From Acetobacter sicerae (GTDB taxonomy: Bacteria; Pseudomonadota; Alphaproteobacteria; Acetobacterales; Acetobacteraceae): DNA of 64,000 nucleotides. The translations under genes were made by a program, and so were the position numbers. The notes beneath the pieces are model-generated. The model had not been told where the DNA came from, searched no databases, and saw only the letters and a list, made by a program, of their open reading frames with translations. Location: NCBI RefSeq assembly GCF_011516765.1, contig NZ_JAAABN010000005.1, forward strand, positions 124,001 to 188,000, written 5' to 3'. Below are positions 10,115 to 19,518 of the stretch, one piece after another (position 1 is the first letter of the stretch; each line of letters opens with the position of its first letter).

Positions 10115-10389
10115 ATTTTGTTCCTGAATGACAATGAATGTGCTTTTAGGACAATATGACAGGGTTGCCCACTGAATTTTCCACTTCACACGGGTGCTAT
10201 GTTTATGATTCTGAAAGACAATGCATTGCCTCCTCATTCTGTGCTGTGTCGCGCCCTGATCGTCTTTCTCTGGTGACATTCTCCTGCCGTCTTCGCCGCG
10301 AGGATGCGTGGAAACCCGTGAATGGAATCAGATGGTCGCGATTTAAGACGATATTTCTCCTGAAGCTCCTGTGTGTGTAAGAAGCGGAA

Positions 10390-11745
10390 ATGCGCTCCCT
10401 CTCTGTCACCGAACTGCCCTGGGTTGATCCGTGGACCGCTCTGCAGGCCTGGAAAGCCGCGCCGTGGGTCGCATTTCTCGATAGTGGTGGGACTCCAGCC
10501 GCAACCCCCGGCGACGAGCGGGCTCGCTGGTCTTTTCTGTGTGTGGAACCGACTGAAACACTTGTATCGTTTCAGGATCGAGTGGTCAGAAATAGCCGGT
10601 CTGTCGCCGGTGATGCGTGGAGCCATCTGCAGGATATGCACGCCCGGCTGCAGTCCGCAGAGAATACGGGACTTCCTTTTTCAGGTGGGCTGGTTGGTCT
10701 GACGTCTTATGCTACGGGTATGGCGCTGGAAGGGGTGGTGTCGCGCCATCAGACGGAGACGCCGGACATTCTCGCAGCCTCTTATGACACCGTTTTTGCT
10801 TTTGACCGGCTGGAGCGGCGCTGTTTCAGGGCAGGGAAGAGCGCCCTGTCTTTGCCATCTGGCGAAGGTGTGTTGACGCAGTCCGGTTCTATCCGCGTGA
10901 ATTTTCAGCCCGATATGGATCGGGAGCAATGGATTTCGGCTGTCAGGAAAGTTGTCCGCCTGATCGGTGAAGGTGATATTTTTCAGGCCAATCTGACGCT
11001 ACGCTGGCAGGCGGATGCGCCATCCGATTTTGATGACCTCGCAGTGTACGGCCTGCTGCGGAAGGGATCGCCAGCTCCTTTCGGCGCCTTTCTTCGAGGC
11101 TGTGCCGGATTGGACGCGGACCGTCCGTTTTCTCTCCTGAGCGCATCGGTGGAGCGGTTTCTGTCGCTCTCACCTGAAGGCGTTGTCGAGACCCGTCCTA
11201 TCAAGGGGACCGCGCCTCTGGGGCAGGATGCGACGGAAACCCGGCGTCTGGCTGAACAGTTGCGACAGGACGAAAAGGAAAATGCCGAAAACCTCATGAT
11301 CACTGACCTGATGCGTAATGATATCGGGCGTGTCTGTGACATCGGTTCGGTGTCGGTGCCGCAACTGTGCGAGGTCGAGCCGTTCGCGCATGTGCAGCAC
11401 CTCGTTTCCTGCGTGCGGGGGCGTCTGAGGTCCGGTCTCAATGCGTTTGATCTTCTGCGTGCGACGCTGCCGCCGGGCTCGGTGACAGGAGCGCCGAAGA
11501 AGCGCGCCATGGAAATTATCGATCAGGTCGAACGATCGGCGCGTGGGGCGTATTGTGGCAGCGTCTTCCGGATTGGCAGGGATGGGGCGATGGACAGTTC
11601 GGTTGTGATCCGGAGCGTGGAGCGCTGTGATGACAGGTTGAGGATCGGTGTTGGCGGGGGGATTACCTGGCTGTCCGATCCGGCGCGCGAATATGACGAG
11701 ATGCGGCTGAAAGGCGCGGCTTTGCTCAGGGTGTTCGGAGAATGA
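10390..11745 (+). CDS. pabB: Aminodeoxychorismate synthase component I
   Basis: With an amidotransferase partner (PabA/TrpG, not in this window), makes 4-amino-4-deoxychorismate from chorismate for folate synthesis. The 451-residue protein carries the chorismate-binding core: GDIFQANLT, TRPIKGTAP with the Lys used by PabB-type enzymes, ENLMITDLMRNDIGRVC, PPGSVTGAPKKRAMEII and the C-terminal GGGITW. The PIKGT Lys distinguishes PabB from anthranilate synthase TrpE (PIAGT). It overlaps pabC by four bases (ATGA), so the pair is translationally coupled. Confidence 0.95.
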   Translation: MRSLSVTELPWVDPWTALQAWKAAPWVAFLDSGGTPAATPGDERARWSFLCVEPTETLVSFQDRVVRNSRSVAGDAWSHLQDMHARLQSAENTGLPFSGGLVGLTSYATGMALEGVVSRHQTETPDILAASYDTVFAFDRLERRCFRAGKSALSLPSGEGVLTQSGSIRVNFQPDMDREQWISAVRKVVRLIGEGDIFQANLTLRWQADAPSDFDDLAVYGLLRKGSPAPFGAFLRGCAGLDADRPFSLLSASVERFLSLSPEGVVETRPIKGTAPLGQDATETRRLAEQLRQDEKENAENLMITDLMRNDIGRVCDIGSVSVPQLCEVEPFAHVQHLVSCVRGRLRSGLNAFDLLRATLPPGSVTGAPKKRAMEIIDQVERSARGAYCGSVFRIGRDGAMDSSVVIRSVERCDDRLRIGVGGGITWLSDPAREYDEMRLKGAALLRVFGE

Positions 11746-12557
11746 CCCCGTTGCTCTGGCTGAATGGCGTCCTTCTTCCAGCGAGTGAGGCCGGAATAGA
11801 TCCAGCCGATCGCGGCCTGCTGCTGGGGGACGGGCTGTTCGAGACCATGCGGGTGGCGGCGGGCTGTGTGCCCCTGCTTGAGCGGCATCTGGACCGGCTG
11901 GCCGTCGGGTGTACGACGCTGTTTCTGCCGCCACCCGACCGGGCCATGCTCCGGCAGGCTGTGGGCGACCTTCTGACTGCGTCCGGCCTTGTGGGGGGGA
12001 GCATGCGCCTCACGGTCACACGGGGCTGTGGACCGCGCGGGCTTCGTCCCCCGGCACAGGTGCAGCCAACGGTCCTGCTGACCTGTGCCGCGTCCTCGAA
12101 CGCCATGCCGGGACCCGTTTGTCTGGGCGTCAGCCGTTACAGGCGGGATGGAAGCTCACCTCTGTCTCGCGTCAAATCTCTCAATTACCTGCCGATGGTC
12201 ATGGCCCGGATGGAAGCGGTCGCCGCGGGACATGATGATGCCCTGCTGCTTGATGGAAAAGGCAACGTGGCGGAGGCGAGCGCTGCGAATATCCTGCTGA
12301 TGCTGGAAGGACGCATCGTCACGCCGCTGGTGGAGGACGGAGCCCTGCCGGGAACATCGCGGGCCCGACTCTTGGAGGCAGGGTTGTGCGTCGAACAGTC
12401 CGTGCCGCTCGCCCGCATGAGGGAGGTGAGGGCGGCGTGGCTGGTGTCGGCCCTGTCCCTGCAACCCGTTGCGTCTGTCGACGCACATGAACTCAAGGCA
12501 GATCCGGAACAGGAAGCGGTTTTACGCGAGCTGCTGTTCGGAACAGCGATGTCCTGA
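11742..12557 (+). CDS. pabC: Aminodeoxychorismate lyase (class IV PLP enzyme)
   Basis: Releases pyruvate from aminodeoxychorismate to give 4-aminobenzoate. The 271-residue fold-type IV PLP protein has the N-terminal DRGLLLGDGLFETMRV block, the Lys-bearing SRVKSLNYLPMVMAR (probable PLP lysine) and NVAEASAANILL. Branched-chain and D-amino acid transaminases share this fold. The four-base overlap with pabB supports the lyase assignment. No third folate gene follows. Confidence 0.92.
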   Translation: MTPLLWLNGVLLPASEAGIDPADRGLLLGDGLFETMRVAAGCVPLLERHLDRLAVGCTTLFLPPPDRAMLRQAVGDLLTASGLVGGSMRLTVTRGCGPRGLRPPAQVQPTVLLTCAASSNAMPGPVCLGVSRYRRDGSSPLSRVKSLNYLPMVMARMEAVAAGHDDALLLDGKGNVAEASAANILLMLEGRIVTPLVEDGALPGTSRARLLEAGLCVEQSVPLARMREVRAAWLVSALSLQPVASVDAHELKADPEQEAVLRELLFGTAMS

Positions 12558-12796
12558 TGCTCTGAAGAGAGGAGAAAGGACAGTCGAGTCCAGCGGTTTT
12601 CTCCGGGCGTGCGATGATGTCGCGGGACGGACGGCATTGCCGGTTTCCGGAGCGCCCGGACGCTCTCCAGTATCTTGCCATCCTCTGAACCGCGTGGTTT
12701 CGTGAAGGATCGTTCTCTTCCTTTCTGTCGTTTCCCTGTCTGTAGCGTGGGTTATCAGACAGGAAAAAACGACAGAGATGAAAAAGGACCGGTGTG

Positions 12797-13105
12797 ATGG
12801 TGACTGTTCTGCCGTTCGAACTGCCGGGGAAAAAGGAAAGCAGACAGTCCGGAAAGGACAAGATCTGGGCCGTGGTGGCGATGATCGGACGCAGACGGCG
12901 GATTGCAAGTATTCATGTCTCGCGTGAGGCTGCTCTGGCGGACTGTCAGTGGCGAACGGAACAGGTTACGGCTTACGCCCGATTCCTTGCCGAGGCGCGC
13001 GACCCCGCGCCGGACTATTATATCGCCCTGATTTACAAGGGAGAATTGCCGAAAGGCTGGATCCCGATGCCTGCACTTGGAATTTTACATGGCCGCTTCA
13101 TTTAA
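12797..13105 (+). CDS. Small conserved-looking hypothetical protein
   Basis: A 102-residue soluble basic protein with no recognised domain. The first 20 residues are proline- and lysine-containing; the centre reads KIWAVVAMIGRRRRIASIHVS, and the C-terminal part includes DYYIALIYKGELPKGW. ATG at 12797 follows AAGGA at 12784-12788; a GTG immediately before it is an alternative. It stands alone between pabC and secB with no overlap. Codon use looks like that of its neighbours. Function unknown. Confidence 0.6.
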   Translation: MVTVLPFELPGKKESRQSGKDKIWAVVAMIGRRRRIASIHVSREAALADCQWRTEQVTAYARFLAEARDPAPDYYIALIYKGELPKGWIPMPALGILHGRFI

Positions 13106-13201
13106 TGGAAACAGCTTCCGGATTACACTCGCAGTCATGCGGGGAGTTTGCTAAGTCCTCCTGCGCACAGGATTTATATGTAACGGAAAGTCTCCTCAGG
13201 T

Positions 13202-13741
13202 ATGGCCGGTCAGAATACGATGGAAACAGTAACAGGTGCGGAAAACCCTACGGACAGCGTGGGCGGCTCCGGATCAAAGGCACCTGCAACGCCGACGCTT
13301 CTGATGGGTGCGCAATATATCCGCAGTGTGTCGTTCAGGGCGCTCGATTCCGCCCTGCTGCATACCCGTCCACCCGTGCGTCCCAATACATCCATGACGC
13401 TCGACGTCATGGCGCGGCAGGTCGCGGAGAACCAGCCGGATTTCGAGGTCGACGTGGTGATGAATTGCGTGGGACGTGGAGATGCGCCTGTCGATGGTAG
13501 CGAAGCGCCGACACTGTTCGAAGCCCAGATCACCTATTCGGGGATGTTTACCCTGCGCAACGTGACGTCAGAATCGTTCGAGCCGATGCTGCTGGTGGAA
13601 GCGCCGAAGATGCTGTTCCCTGCTGCACGGAACTATCTGGCCGATCTGACACGGGAAGCGGGCTTCATTCCCGTCATCATTCAGCAGATCGATTTTTTCG
13701 CCCTGTGGCAGTCCCGTCGCTCACAGCCGGCAGCAGGTTGA
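13202..13741 (+). CDS. secB: Protein-export chaperone SecB
   Basis: A cytosolic tetrameric chaperone that keeps preproteins unfolded and hands them to SecA. The 179-residue protein has a low-complexity Gly/Ala/Thr N-terminal extension (about 30 residues), then the SecB core starting at QYIRSVSFRALDSALL. The hallmark C-terminal block APKMLFPAARNYLADLTRE followed by GFIPVIIQQIDF corresponds to the LFPFAR-x-I-x-DxTRxGGFPPLxL signature. It is slightly longer than usual because of the extension. ATG at 13202 has only a weak ribosome site. Confidence 0.93.
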   Translation: MAGQNTMETVTGAENPTDSVGGSGSKAPATPTLLMGAQYIRSVSFRALDSALLHTRPPVRPNTSMTLDVMARQVAENQPDFEVDVVMNCVGRGDAPVDGSEAPTLFEAQITYSGMFTLRNVTSESFEPMLLVEAPKMLFPAARNYLADLTREAGFIPVIIQQIDFFALWQSRRSQPAAG

Positions 13742-13868
13742 CGCCAGACGCGTAATGCCGCAGGCGACAGCTGTCGGATGAGTCAGAAGTCTTCATACAT
13801 GGTCTCCGACAGCATAACCGTTGACATGCTCGGAGAGTTCTCTCCGTCAGGTGTTGAAAGGGCCATGG

Positions 13869-16800
13869 GTGTCTGTCGTTTCTGCGCTTCCTGCTGATAA
13901 TGCTCCTCTCTGGAGGCGCTTTGACGCCGACTGGTATCGCGTCCGTTATCGGGATGTGCTGGGTGATCTGGCCGATGCGGACCCGGAAGCGCTCGCTGCA
14001 CACTATGCGGAGACTGTCGGAGAACAGCATCTCTCACCCAACCGTTTCTTTGATGAAGAATGGTATCTGCAGGTCAATCCCGATGTCGCAGCCGCAGTGC
14101 ATGCGGGATCGTTTGAGTCCGGCTTCGCTCATTACTGTTCGGACGGTTACATCAACCGGTCCCCGCACTGGCTGTTCTCAGAAACTATCTACCTTGCGCG
14201 CTATCCGGACCTGACCCGCGCCACACTGGAGCGGCTTGGAGCATTCAACGGATACGATCACTATCTCCGGTATGGAGACCGTGAATTCCGGTCCGGCCAC
14301 CTGCTGTTTGATCCGCATCTCTATTACGCCCACGCGCGCGTCAGGGGTGACGGCGCTCTCGGGAAAGGGACAGGAAAGGCCAGCGCGCTTTCCATCCCGG
14401 AGACTGGGCCGTTTGCGGCTTTTCTGGCTGACGAGGCCGAGCAGAATACACTCAGGGTCAGCTGGTATTTCGATCCTGAATGGTATCTGAAAACCTATCC
14501 GGAAGTGGCGGAAGCCGTAAAATCGGGACAGATCCGCAATCCGCTGCACCATTTCCTGACCAATACGACACCGGTCGATTTCTGTGGTCTGGAATGGTTC
14601 AGTGAAGCCTATTATCTGGAGCAGTATCCCGATATCGCGGACGCCATAGCAACAGGGCAGCTCCGCTCCGCCTACGATCACTTCCTGCGCTATGGCGCGT
14701 TCGAGCGCCGTCGTCCCCATCCGGATGTCGATCTCAACGCCTATTTTTTCTCGGGAACGGTCCGGGCTGATATCGAGTGCGGTCTGGTGCGCGATGTGTT
14801 CGAGCACTGGCTGTCCCGTCGGCATCAGCAGCCGCTCGATGCGGGGCTTGAACGCCCCGATCTGAAAGTGTTCGAAGGGCTTGCAGTGCGGAAGGCCGAG
14901 AACCTTCTGCCGCTTCTCGCCGCCCGTCCGCTGGATTTCACCTCGCAGGATGAGCCGCGTCTCAGTGTCATCCTTCCTGTCCGCAACCGTCTTCCTCTGA
15001 CGCTGTCTGCTCTGTCTGCTCTGCGCATGACCTATGCCGGGTCTCTGGATGTCATCGTCGTGGACGCCGGATCACGCGACGATACGACGCGTCTGCAGCA
15101 TTACGCCCGTGGTATGCAGATCATCAGAATGGACCGGTCGGCGACGCGGGCCGAAGCGCTGAAGGCTGCGCTGCCCCGCACGCGCGGAGCCGCGGTTCTG
15201 TGGCTGGGGCAGGGTGTACGTCTGGCTCACGGCAGCCTGCATGCCGCTCTCGAAGCGTTCGACGCTCAGGCGGATGCTGCGCGGGAGCGTATCGGCGTCG
15301 TGACGGGCAGGACCTTGCGGGCTGACGGTCGTATTCTTGAAGCGGGCGCCCTGATCGGACGGGATGGGTCGCTGACCCGTTATCTTGAAAACGCTCCGAT
15401 GGAGGAGCCTGCCGCCTGTTTCCGTCGCCCTGTCGCGTGCGCGACAGTCCCGGCTCTTCTGATCGACCGCGCCCTGCTGGAAAAGCTGGAAGGGTTTGAT
15501 GAGAGGCTGGAGTCTGAAGCGGCGCAACTGGCCGATCTTTGTCTGCGTGCTGCCGACCTCGGGCGGCATGTTCTCTACGAACCCGCGTTCCTGAGTGCGC
15601 AGGATGTCAGCGACAGGGAAGCGTCCGCCTTTGATGAAGCGGATCGTCACCGTCTGAAGCAGAGTCACGCCGCCGTTTTTGCGCAGGCTTTCCCGCCGTC
15701 ACCCCGGCTTGTAGCGCGCGCCAGAAGCGCCGCCAGCCCATCGAGCAAACGCATTCTCTTTATCGAGGACAGGATTCCGGTGCGTAGTCTCGGGTCCGGC
15801 TTCGTGCGTTCCAATGACATCGTGCGCACCATGGCGGCGCTTGGTCATCAGGTCACGGTATTTCCGATCTATGCATCGGTTGACCCCTTGTCGCGGATCT
15901 ATGCGGATTTTCCTCCCGAAGTGGAGGTTCTGCACGATCGGGGGTTTGAAACACTCGATGCTTTTCTGCAGGAGCGCAGCGGGTCCTGGGACTGTGTGTG
16001 GATTGGCCGGACGCATAACATCGGCAGGCTGTTGCCGATCCTGACGGCACAGGCTCCTGCGTTGCCGCTTGATGCGGTTGCGCTCGACACGGAGGCGGTC
16101 ACGTCTCCTCGTGATCTGCTGAAGGCGCAGTTGTTTGACGAACCGCAGACTCGAACACTGGACGAAGCGCTGAGGGCCGAGTTTGCGGCAGCATGGTTCT
16201 GTCGGAAGATTATCGCGGTCAATCCGCTGGATGTTCGCACTCTTCATGAGGCGGGCTTTGAAAATGTCGCTGAACTCGGGCACATGTGCCCCGTCAGGCC
16301 AACACCGGCGGCATGGGCCGAGCGCCGTGATATGCTTTTTCTTGGGGCCATTCACGAGCCTAACTCGCCGAACCATGACAGTCTGATCTGGTTCGTGGAG
16401 AAGGTTCTGCCTCTGTTGCGCGATCGTCTGCCGGAGGATGTCCGGTTCAGTGTCGCCGGTTTTCGTGGTGCGGGTGTTGATCTGAGCGCTCTGGGACGTG
16501 ATCCCCGCGTTGAGTTGCTCGGACCGGTGAAAGATCCGTCAGAACTGTACGCGACGCACCGCATCTTTATCGCACCCACCCGCTACGCAGGGGGTATTCC
16601 GTTCAAGGTGCATGAAGCTGCATCTTACGGATTACCTGTCGTTGCGTCCGGCCTGCTCTGTCGTCAGCTTGGCTGGCGCGATGGTCTGGAAATTGTGTCG
16701 GGTGGAGATAACGATGCCGAGCGTTTTGCCGAGCGCGTGGTGGACCTCTACGCGGACGAGGAACTGTGGAACACGGTGCGCACCGGCGCGCTGCGCATGC

Positions 16801-16889
16801 TGGAGCAGGAAAACAGCGCGAAAGCCTATGCGGTGCGGCTGAACAGCATTTTGCAGGATGTGTTTGAAGAAAGAAATGTAAATTTTTAG
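13869..16889 (+). CDS. Large two-domain glycosyltransferase with N-terminal WY-type repeats
   Basis: A protein of about 1006 residues. Residues 17-290 hold six roughly 43-residue repeats of the pattern F-x-x-x-W-Y-L-x-x-Y-P-D-V followed by a HF/HY-x-x-x-G ending; the fourth is degenerate. Residues 365-585 are a GT2-like domain (SVILPVRNRLPLTL, IVVDAGSRDDT). Residues 625-1005 are a GT4-like GT-B domain (ILFIEDRIPVRSLGSG, FLGAIHEPNSPNHDSL, APTRYAGGIPFKVHEA). It probably builds a surface or secreted glycan. The start is uncertain: GTG at 13869 has GAAAGGG 6 bases upstream; GTG 13851 and TTG 13821 would extend it by 6 or 16 residues. It is followed by an AT-rich acetyltransferase gene. Confidence 0.87.
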   Translation: MSVVSALPADNAPLWRRFDADWYRVRYRDVLGDLADADPEALAAHYAETVGEQHLSPNRFFDEEWYLQVNPDVAAAVHAGSFESGFAHYCSDGYINRSPHWLFSETIYLARYPDLTRATLERLGAFNGYDHYLRYGDREFRSGHLLFDPHLYYAHARVRGDGALGKGTGKASALSIPETGPFAAFLADEAEQNTLRVSWYFDPEWYLKTYPEVAEAVKSGQIRNPLHHFLTNTTPVDFCGLEWFSEAYYLEQYPDIADAIATGQLRSAYDHFLRYGAFERRRPHPDVDLNAYFFSGTVRADIECGLVRDVFEHWLSRRHQQPLDAGLERPDLKVFEGLAVRKAENLLPLLAARPLDFTSQDEPRLSVILPVRNRLPLTLSALSALRMTYAGSLDVIVVDAGSRDDTTRLQHYARGMQIIRMDRSATRAEALKAALPRTRGAAVLWLGQGVRLAHGSLHAALEAFDAQADAARERIGVVTGRTLRADGRILEAGALIGRDGSLTRYLENAPMEEPAACFRRPVACATVPALLIDRALLEKLEGFDERLESEAAQLADLCLRAADLGRHVLYEPAFLSAQDVSDREASAFDEADRHRLKQSHAAVFAQAFPPSPRLVARARSAASPSSKRILFIEDRIPVRSLGSGFVRSNDIVRTMAALGHQVTVFPIYASVDPLSRIYADFPPEVEVLHDRGFETLDAFLQERSGSWDCVWIGRTHNIGRLLPILTAQAPALPLDAVALDTEAVTSPRDLLKAQLFDEPQTRTLDEALRAEFAAAWFCRKIIAVNPLDVRTLHEAGFENVAELGHMCPVRPTPAAWAERRDMLFLGAIHEPNSPNHDSLIWFVEKVLPLLRDRLPEDVRFSVAGFRGAGVDLSALGRDPRVELLGPVKDPSELYATHRIFIAPTRYAGGIPFKVHEAASYGLPVVASGLLCRQLGWRDGLEIVSGGDNDAERFAERVVDLYADEELWNTVRTGALRMLEQENSAKAYAVRLNSILQDVFEERNVNF

Positions 16890-17171
16890 ATGTGGTCTTT
16901 TATCTGAAGTAACGTTTTGGATAGAAAAGAATTATAATGATTGCTCTGTAGTCGGTCGAAAAATTATCAAATTTTTTCAAGAATGGCTATGTGTGGTCAT
17001 TTTGTGATTATGGATAGGCTGCATAATTTTTTTATTTTTGGAGTATATGACTAGAGATATAAAATTTTCCTTTTTCTGAAGTTTAAAAACAGGTTCTGTG
17101 CGGTGGTGTTTGTTTGTCCGGAGATGCTGCATACACCATGAAGTTTTAAAAATGCTCTGTGATGGATTTCT

Positions 17172-18047
17172 ATGATAGACAATGGTCTTGATCAATTTTT
17201 AAAAGAACATCTGACTAATAGATATTGGAGGTGGTGTTGGGAAAATGATTTTGAAATGGCGGGAAATATAAAATTTCTAAATGATGGTTCTATATCTGGT
17301 TATAGAAATCCGAATGAACGATTTTGGGATTTTTTTAATGGAAGACTATTGATATTTAATAGAGAAAAGGAAGTTTCTGCCGAATTTGATGATATAACAT
17401 TATCGCCTGATAAGATAATTTTGAAAGGGAAGCATATACTGCATGAGGCAGATGGACCGGTTTTCTATCTTTCTTCTCGTGAAGCAGATTATACTCCAAA
17501 GCCATTTGCTCCAACTAGAGAGATTTTTCCATCAAGGGAAATAGGTGATCATACATATGGGACATTTGAAATAATTGATTCAAATGGCAGTAATGATTTA
17601 AAGGTCGGTAAATTTACAAGTATAGGACCACAAGTAAAACTCATAGTTGGAAATCATAATTATAAATTTGTTTCTAACTATCCATTCAAGTCGATAGGGA
17701 ATGATTTCTGGAAGCCTCTCGATGAAATTGAAGATCATTTATACAACAAAAAGACAATTATTGGTAATGATGTTTGGATTGGATATGGTGTTATTATAAA
17801 AGGTGGAATTGTTATAGGTGATGGGGCTGTTATTGCGGCTGGAGCAATCGTTACAAAAGACGTTCCGCCCTATTCAATGGTTGGAGGAAATCCGGCAAAA
17901 ATATTGAAGTATAGATTTCCAGAAAATATTATAGAATTATTGCTTTCAATAAAATGGTGGGATTGGAGTGATGAAAAAATAAATGAAAACATTGAATGCA
18001 TAATGTCTGAGAATATAGATGATTTCGTCGCAAAATTCTCTCCTTGA
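17172..18047 (+). CDS. CatB-type O-acetyltransferase (left-handed beta-helix), low-GC
   Basis: A 291-residue protein. The C-terminal half (about residues 140-260) is a hexapeptide-repeat left-handed beta-helix of the xenobiotic/CatB acetyltransferase class: KFTSIGPQVKLIVGNHNY, TIIGNDVWIGYGVIIKGG, VIAAGAIVTKDVPPYSMV and GGNPAKILKYRF. The His in GNHN is the probable catalytic base. The first 130 residues form a separate domain I do not recognise. The gene is strikingly AT-rich (20 G+C in the 60 bases 17221-17280) unlike its neighbours, which suggests acquisition by transfer. Position behind a glycosyltransferase suggests acetylation of a glycan rather than drug resistance. Confidence 0.88.
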   Translation: MIDNGLDQFLKEHLTNRYWRWCWENDFEMAGNIKFLNDGSISGYRNPNERFWDFFNGRLLIFNREKEVSAEFDDITLSPDKIILKGKHILHEADGPVFYLSSREADYTPKPFAPTREIFPSREIGDHTYGTFEIIDSNGSNDLKVGKFTSIGPQVKLIVGNHNYKFVSNYPFKSIGNDFWKPLDEIEDHLYNKKTIIGNDVWIGYGVIIKGGIVIGDGAVIAAGAIVTKDVPPYSMVGGNPAKILKYRFPENIIELLLSIKWWDWSDEKINENIECIMSENIDDFVAKFSP

Positions 18048-18128
18048 GCAGAGATTGAATGAATTGTCTTGACTGGCAAGTTCGTGAGCTGTCCTGTTTT
18101 GGTTTCACAGAGAGATTGGGGGGAGATG

Positions 18129-19370
18129 TCATCCCGGCACGGACAAATCTGTCAGACGTCGATGTTCTTCCATGGCGAAGCGATCGGTCATGGACGCCAG
18201 ATAGTCGGCGACGACCCGGCGGCGTCCAGCTTCATCAGCTGCGGTATCGGCCTGTTCACGCCATCCATCCGGCAGAAGGCCGGGGGATGAGCCCAGCGTA
18301 TCGAAAAGCTCGGCAACGACATGCTTCGCCTTGTGCGTCATTCGTTTGACTTTCCAGTGCCGGTAAAGATTGGCGAAAAGGAACGAACGGATCTGTGCGT
18401 TGGCTTCACCCATGGCGGGACTGAAACTCACAACCGGCCTGGCTGCATGGCGAATGTCGTTGGCGGACTCCGGGGCGAGTTCGACAAGATTTTTCCGGGT
18501 TTGCGTGAGAACATCCGAGACCAGTGCATGGACTATGCGGCGTACCATCTCGTGGCGGAGACGCTGATCCTGTGTGGCGATGGACGCGCTGGAAGTCGTG
18601 GGTGCGTCGCCGGTGCGGCTGCCTGCGCCAAAAGCCGTGACCGGGCGCGGCGGCAGGGACGAAGCGATCCGACGCGCTTCCCGCAAGGCGTCGCTGACCA
18701 CCGGTACATCGACAAGATCGTCCAGTGTGAGAAGGCCTGACTTTATCCCATCGTCCAGATCATGTCCGTGATAGGCGATGTCGTCCGCCAAAGCAGCCAG
18801 CTGCGCCTCAAGCGAGGCGAAGGTGTTCAGCTCGAGATCATGCGCCGCTGTATAATCGCGCAGCCAGCCGGAAACATGGCTGACAGGGCCGTTATGTTTC
18901 ACCAGCCCTTCCAGCGTTTCCCATGTCAGATTGAGGCCGTCGAACTGGAGATAACGCTGCTCCAGAACTGTCACCTGCCGGAGAGCCTGCGTGTTGTGAT
19001 CGAACCCGCCCCATGGCTCCATGGCGAGGGAAAGGGCGTCTTCGCCTGCATGTCCAAAGGGCGTATGGCCAAGGTCATGGGCCAGGGCGATGGCTTCCGT
19101 GATGTCTTCATCAGCGCCGAAATGACGGGCCATGGAGCGGGCAATCTGTGCGACCTCAAGGGAGTGGGTCAGGCGCGTACGGAAGAAATCCCCTTCATGA
19201 TTGATGAAAACCTGTGTTTTGTACTGGAGCCGCCAAAAGCCTGAAGAATGGATGACCCGATCACGATCCCGCTGCCAGGGCGAGCGTGTGGGAGATGCGG
19301 GCTCGTCATAGAGTCTGCCGCGTGAGGCGTGTGCGTTGACTGCAAAAGGAGCTGTGACCATCAGGCCCAT
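18129..19370 (-). CDS. dgt: Deoxyguanosinetriphosphate triphosphohydrolase-like protein (HD domain)
   Basis: Hydrolyses dNTPs, classically dGTP to deoxyguanosine and tripolyphosphate, helping control nucleotide pools. The 413-residue protein has the N-terminal SPWQRDRDRVIHSSGFWRLQ and the HD metal site spread over RLTHSLEVAQ and HDLGHTPFGHAGE, then ADDIAYHGHDLDDG, which carries the later metal-binding Asp. These match the type-2 dGTPase-like subfamily common in alphaproteobacteria. ATG at 19370 lacks a clear ribosome site; an in-frame ATG lies three codons downstream. Confidence 0.93.
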   Translation of the reverse strand: MGLMVTAPFAVNAHASRGRLYDEPASPTRSPWQRDRDRVIHSSGFWRLQYKTQVFINHEGDFFRTRLTHSLEVAQIARSMARHFGADEDITEAIALAHDLGHTPFGHAGEDALSLAMEPWGGFDHNTQALRQVTVLEQRYLQFDGLNLTWETLEGLVKHNGPVSHVSGWLRDYTAAHDLELNTFASLEAQLAALADDIAYHGHDLDDGIKSGLLTLDDLVDVPVVSDALREARRIASSLPPRPVTAFGAGSRTGDAPTTSSASIATQDQRLRHEMVRRIVHALVSDVLTQTRKNLVELAPESANDIRHAARPVVSFSPAMGEANAQIRSFLFANLYRHWKVKRMTHKAKHVVAELFDTLGSSPGLLPDGWREQADTAADEAGRRRVVADYLASMTDRFAMEEHRRLTDLSVPG

Positions 19371-19469
19371 CCATGGTGGTTGGTTGGCCTATAAGATCAT
19401 GTTCACAGGATCATGGCGAGAGGCGCTTGTGACGGGCTTTCTGCGCTCTGGAAAATATTCCAGTAAAAT

Positions 19470-19490
19470 GGGGAGCGCACAGCGCTCCCC
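19470..19490 (-). terminator. Terminator of the ethanolamine/porin operon
   Basis: GGGGAGCGC pairs with GCGCTCCCC over a three-base loop, followed on the minus strand by ATTTTACT. It lies 28 bases past the porin stop. Confidence 0.8.
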
Positions 19491-19518
19491 GGATAAATAG
19501 TCTGGTTATGTGACTGGA

